DNA of 9,060 nt from Acidobacteriota bacterium (lineage in GTDB: Bacteria; Acidobacteriota; UBA6911): NCBI GenBank assembly GCA_023265215.1, contig JAHFUH010000181.1, positions 1-9,060 on the forward strand, read 5' to 3'. Every line of letters starts with the position of its first letter. Position 1 is the first letter of the stretch. The notes under the pieces were generated by a model that was not told the DNA's origin, ran no database searches, and worked only from the letters and a program-made list of their open reading frames with translations. The position numbers and the translations under genes were made by a program. Shown in pieces: positions 6,591 to 9,060 of this stretch.

Positions 6591-7346
6591 ATGAACAAAT
6601 TTCTGGCGGTGTTATTCACTTTTCTATTTATTAATACTATGGAGACCGTAGGACTGCTCGGGAGAAGCGCTTCCGAAAAGCAACCCATCCTGCCAGCGTC
6701 ACAAACACCAGCCTCGACCGACTGGCCAGCTTGCCGGAAAGCAGCGACTGCGGGTGTCGCGCTGGCGGTCGCCAAATGGCAGAGCCAAGCGGCGCTGAAT
6801 AATGTAGTGATCAACGGGCACATGGCTGTCGGTGGATCCGTCACCGGGCCGGCTCTCCATCCGTCCATCGAGAGAACGATGACCGAGGCCGGAGTTCCGG
6901 CGGCTGTGGCGAATGCGTTCGCTTCTTCGGTTTCAAACGCGTGGAGCGTGTGGGCTTCGAGCCTTCGGGTGCCTGGTCTAAGTTGGTATCCGACCTTTGC
7001 TAGTTATCCAGGTCCAGTGGCACCACCCACGCCGAACGTGCCGACGCCGCTGCCGGTGTTGGGTGGGAATCCAGAGCCGCTCTCGGCGGCCAGCCTCAAA
7101 GCGTCTATCAGAAACGCGCTCGGCACCCGTGCCAGCGACCTCAAAGCGTTGGCAGCCATCAACGAATTTGCCGAGGACTTCGCAGCTCGCTTCACCAAGT
7201 ACCGGGCGATCGTCATGGTCACGAACGTTTTGGGTACGGGACCTGTGCCCACTTTCGCGGCACCTATCGTCAATTCTGGGCCTGTTGTCGGCGGCAAAGG
7301 GACCATGAAGGCGGGAGGATTCGTTGGCACGTGGCCCGCGAATTGA
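6591..7346 (+). CDS. Unrecognised, probably exported Pro/Gly/Ala-rich protein
   Basis: I do not recognise this 251-residue protein. Residues 3-23 are hydrophobic after a lysine and could be a signal sequence; RSASEK (25-30) offers a possible cleavage site after the alanine. Then come a low-complexity stretch (30-45), an alanine-rich helical region (about 50-72), a segment VGGSVTGPALHPSIERTM (80-97), an aromatic part with two tryptophans and then LSWYPTF (about 118-136), a proline-rich linker (141-165), a second helical region (165-205) and a glycine/proline/valine-rich tail (215-251). GPV-type turns recur at 141, 217 and 230. The only visible cysteine is C48. The ATG at 6591 has an excellent ribosome binding site. 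Three sampled 60-base stretches counted 57, 67 and 72% G+C against 55% in one murE stretch, and the gene has no operon partner, so transfer is possible. It could be a structural or envelope protein; no function is assigned. Confidence 0.75.
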   Translation: MNKFLAVLFTFLFINTMETVGLLGRSASEKQPILPASQTPASTDWPACRKAATAGVALAVAKWQSQAALNNVVINGHMAVGGSVTGPALHPSIERTMTEAGVPAAVANAFASSVSNAWSVWASSLRVPGLSWYPTFASYPGPVAPPTPNVPTPLPVLGGNPEPLSAASLKASIRNALGTRASDLKALAAINEFAEDFAARFTKYRAIVMVTNVLGTGPVPTFAAPIVNSGPVVGGKGTMKAGGFVGTWPAN

Positions 7347-7704
7347 AACCTGTGATAACAATCTTTAGCTTTCTTGCTTGATCGCCTCAATCACTGTTTC
7401 ATCCTATAGCGTATAGTGCGGCGTCACACTATACACGCTGAACATGGTCAACGAGATGGGCTGCCGTATCGGCTATGCGATGACCTCCGCACGACGGGCA
7501 AAACCGCGAGACTTGCAAGAAAACGGGCCAAAACACTGCATCCAAGAAATGCGCGCAACCCGCGTTCCCCAGCGGAATAACACGCCCACGCTCCTGTTGC
7601 CGGGCCATAAAGGACTCAAACGCTTGAAAATACTCTATCTAAATGCCGGTGAACGCCTGCTCGATCCTGTGGTAACATTACAAACTTCGCATTCGAGGGT
7701 ATAA
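7347..7704. other. Intergenic region upstream of ychF, no supported gene
   Basis: About 358 bases. It contains a hairpin (7408-7439) and the ychF ribosome binding site (GAGGG, 7695-7699). A frame open from an ATG at 7444 to a TAA at 7702-7704 could encode 86 residues ending exactly at the ychF start. It has no ribosome binding site and a composition unlike a folded protein, so I do not call it. I see no convincing promoter for ychF and no terminator with a T run after the orphan gene. Confidence 0.6.
7408..7439. repeat. Inverted repeat downstream of the orphan gene
   Basis: GTATAGTG (7411-7418) pairs with CACTATAC (7427-7434) around an 8-base loop; after a two-base bulge, AGC (7408-7410) pairs with GCT (7437-7439). 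It begins 62 bases after the stop of the exported gene. Neither strand shows a T run after it, so a classical intrinsic terminator is unlikely. A regulator site, an mRNA 3'-end stem or a dispersed repeat all remain open. Confidence 0.6.
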
Positions 7705-8814
7705 ATGAAAATTGGGATTGTCGGTCTGCCGCAAGTTGGGAAAACAACCATATTTAAATTATTGACGGAAGGACGGATTGATACATCTTCCTGGGTCAAA
7801 GGAAGAGAAGCCCATATCGGGATCGCCCAAGTCCCGGATTTTCACCTGGATCGGCTCGCTGAAATAGTGCATCCGAAAAAAATTACCTATGCGACTGTTG
7901 AGTACGTCGATCTGCCCGGACTGTCTCGTGGCGAAGGGAAAGCAGCGCTGGAGGGTCAGGCGAAAGACATGGCGACTTACCTGAACAGCCTGAAAAATGT
8001 AGACACGCTGCTTCATGTTGTTCGTGCTTTTGACGATCCCAACCTTCCGCATACGGAAGGGAGCGTTGATCCTCTTCGCGATATCGGGCTTTTTGAGCTC
8101 GAGTTGATCTTTTCGGACCTGGCGATCGTCGAAAAAAGACTGGAGCGGCTTTCGAAAGATTTGAAGAAGGGGAAGTCCCCTGAACTGGAAATGGAGAATC
8201 AAGTCCTTCAACGGTTCAAGGAGGCTCTGGAAACGGAACAGCCGTTGCGAAATTTTGATCTGACACCGGAGGAGGAAAAGCGTATTAAAGGATTTACTTT
8301 TCTTTCGGCAAAGCCGCTTTTGCTGGTGATCAATGTGGGAGACGAGGACGCCGGGAAGATCGAGCGCATTATTGATGAATATGGACTGCAGAAACAAGCG
8401 TCCATGCACAATGTCGGGATTACAGCTGTCTGCGGAAGAATCGAATCTGAAATTGCGGCTTTGCCTCCTGAAGACGCCCGGATGTTTATGGACGATCTCG
8501 GCTTGACGGGAAGAGCGCTCGATCGCATCATCCAGAAATCCTACGATCTGCTGGGGGTCTTTTCTTTCTACACGGCTGGTGAACCGGAAGTGAGAGCTTG
8601 GACCATTCCCAGCAATACGACCGCAATGCAGGCGGCAGGAGCGATCCACACCGACATTGAAAAAGGATTTATCAAGGCTGAAGTGGTTTCTTTTGAGGAT
8701 ATGGTTGAACTGGGATCATTCCAGTCCGCTAAAGGCAAAGGGGTCCTGCGCCTCGAGGGGAAAGAGTACCGGGTTCAGGAAGGCGATGTCATACTGTTTC
8801 GATTCAATCTCTGA
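7705..8814 (+). CDS. ychF: YchF/OLA1-family translation-associated ATPase
   Basis: Cytoplasmic P-loop NTPase of the Obg-related TRAFAC class that associates with ribosomes; characterised members prefer ATP because the G4 motif NKxD is lost. The 369-residue length is normal. Residues 7-14 are the P-loop GLPQVGKT; the usual form is GLPNVGKS, so N10 is Q and S14 is T here. The Walker B/G3 region is VDLPGL (68-73), usually DIAGL. The G4 region is NVGDED (210-215), the altered form expected for YchF. A helical insertion with coiled-coil character spans about 130-190. The C-terminal TGS-like domain is well conserved: FYTAGEPEVRAWTI (288-301), AAGAIHTDIEKGFIKAEV (310-327) and GDVILFRFNL (360-369). 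The ATG at 7705 has GAGGG five bases upstream. It appears to be transcribed alone or with the following exported gene. Confidence 0.96.
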   Translation: MKIGIVGLPQVGKTTIFKLLTEGRIDTSSWVKGREAHIGIAQVPDFHLDRLAEIVHPKKITYATVEYVDLPGLSRGEGKAALEGQAKDMATYLNSLKNVDTLLHVVRAFDDPNLPHTEGSVDPLRDIGLFELELIFSDLAIVEKRLERLSKDLKKGKSPELEMENQVLQRFKEALETEQPLRNFDLTPEEEKRIKGFTFLSAKPLLLVINVGDEDAGKIERIIDEYGLQKQASMHNVGITAVCGRIESEIAALPPEDARMFMDDLGLTGRALDRIIQKSYDLLGVFSFYTAGEPEVRAWTIPSNTTAMQAAGAIHTDIEKGFIKAEVVSFEDMVELGSFQSAKGKGVLRLEGKEYRVQEGDVILFRFNL

Positions 8815-8821
8815 AAAGACA

Positions 8822-8849
8822 AGCTATTAGCTTTCAGCCATCAGCAGGC
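8822..8849. repeat. Degenerate heptamer array after ychF
   Basis: AGC recurs at exactly 7-base intervals (8822, 8829, 8836, 8843), giving units AGCTATT, AGCTTTC, AGCCATC and AGCAGGC. The murE-murF hairpin can be read in the same phase as AGCCRGA units, so both intergenic arrays share an AGC-plus-four-bases frame. The last unit may also serve as a weak ribosome binding site for a TTG at 8853. Confidence 0.55.
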
Positions 8850-8873
8850 TAGTTGAACGCGCTGGTCGAATTC

Positions 8874-9060
8874 ATGGCAAAATTTTTCTTCCTCATTATC
8901 TTTATTCTATCTGTTCCGCCCGGATATGCGGAGGAGTTGTCGAATCCAAAATCGGCGCTCTTCGGAAAAACCATCCGGCATATAGATTATGACACGACCT
9001 TAGATCGCTCTCATTTCGATCCTTATCTCGGAATAAAGCCGGGAGCCATGCTTACCCAAA
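8874..9060 (+). CDS. Exported protein with POTRA-like N-terminal segment (cut by window edge)
   Basis: The visible 62 residues start with a textbook signal peptide: a lysine at 3, a hydrophobic core FFFLIIFILSV (4-14), then PPGYA with likely cleavage before EE at 20. The mature start, from GKTIRHIDYD through the segment ending LGIKPGAMLTQ (residues 31-62), has the shape of a first POTRA repeat (strand, short helix, then a (L/I)G(I/L)KPG(D/A)-type turn). Such repeats begin BamA/TamA-family outer-membrane insertases and related two-partner secretion proteins. That would make it an envelope biogenesis protein of a diderm cell, but the diagnostic beta-barrel lies outside the window. The ATG at 8874 has no clear Shine-Dalgarno. 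A TTG at 8853, with AGCAGG four bases upstream, would extend the signal peptide by seven residues. It follows ychF by 59 bases. Confidence 0.6.
   Translation, partial: MAKFFFLIIFILSVPPGYAEELSNPKSALFGKTIRHIDYDTTLDRSHFDPYLGIKPGAMLTQ

Noticed and set aside
6978..7390. Overlapping open frames of about 127 codons antisense to the orphan gene
   Set aside because: G+C-rich coding sequence commonly leaves the antisense open. Only the plus-strand frame has a strong ribosome binding site and a plausible signal sequence.
7444..7704. Open frame of 86 codons ending exactly at the ychF start
   Set aside because: No ribosome binding site before its ATG, no recognisable motif, and a composition unlike a folded protein. 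The abutting stop and start look coincidental.
7759..8649. Long open frame (296 codons) antisense to ychF
   Set aside because: It lies wholly inside a clearly conserved gene on the other strand and its translation matches nothing I recognise; it is a by-product of ychF codon use.

Overview
The window is a chromosomal stretch from a diderm (Gram-negative-type) bacterium. MurE carries the DNPR signature of meso-diaminopimelate ligases. The last, partial gene looks like an exported protein with a POTRA-type repeat, as in outer-membrane assembly factors. Base composition of the cell-wall genes is moderate (about 55% G+C in one sampled murE stretch). Gene order, a PASTA domain on FtsI and short heptanucleotide repeat arrays between genes would fit an Acidobacteriota-like or other environmental lineage. 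That assignment is a guess; nothing in the window fixes the phylum. I see no insertion sequence, phage gene, CRISPR array, tRNA or rRNA.

Positions 1-6175, minus strand, hold the start of a division and cell wall (dcw) cluster, transcribed right to left: mraZ, rsmH (mraW), ftsL-like, ftsI, murE and the first third of murF, which runs off the left edge. The gaps are 22, 54, 82, 10 and 114 bases, consistent with one operon. The products form one programme. MraZ is the cluster's transcriptional regulator, RsmH methylates 16S rRNA, FtsL and FtsI act at the septum, and MurE and MurF add the third amino acid and the terminal dipeptide of the peptidoglycan stem peptide. Upstream of mraZ are direct repeats with an exact 10-base period (three GTGG and one GGGG), the architecture of a MraZ operator, just downstream of a plausible promoter. 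Between murE and murF is a strong hairpin built from a 7-base tandem repeat.

Positions 6176-6590 are a divergent intergenic region containing the mraZ control region, an AT-rich perfect palindrome, and a promoter and ribosome binding site for the next gene. Positions 6591-7346, plus strand, encode an unrecognised, probably exported 251-residue protein that is more G+C-rich than its surroundings. Positions 7347-7704 hold no gene I can support, only one hairpin.

Positions 7705-8814, plus strand, encode the conserved translation-associated P-loop ATPase YchF. After a second 7-base-period repeat, an exported protein beginning with a POTRA-like segment starts at 8874 and runs off the right edge.

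Overall this is mostly core genome. The points most worth a second look are the MraZ operator, the two heptamer repeat arrays, and the orphan exported gene with its unusual flanks. I did not find convincing evidence of a new multi-gene system.
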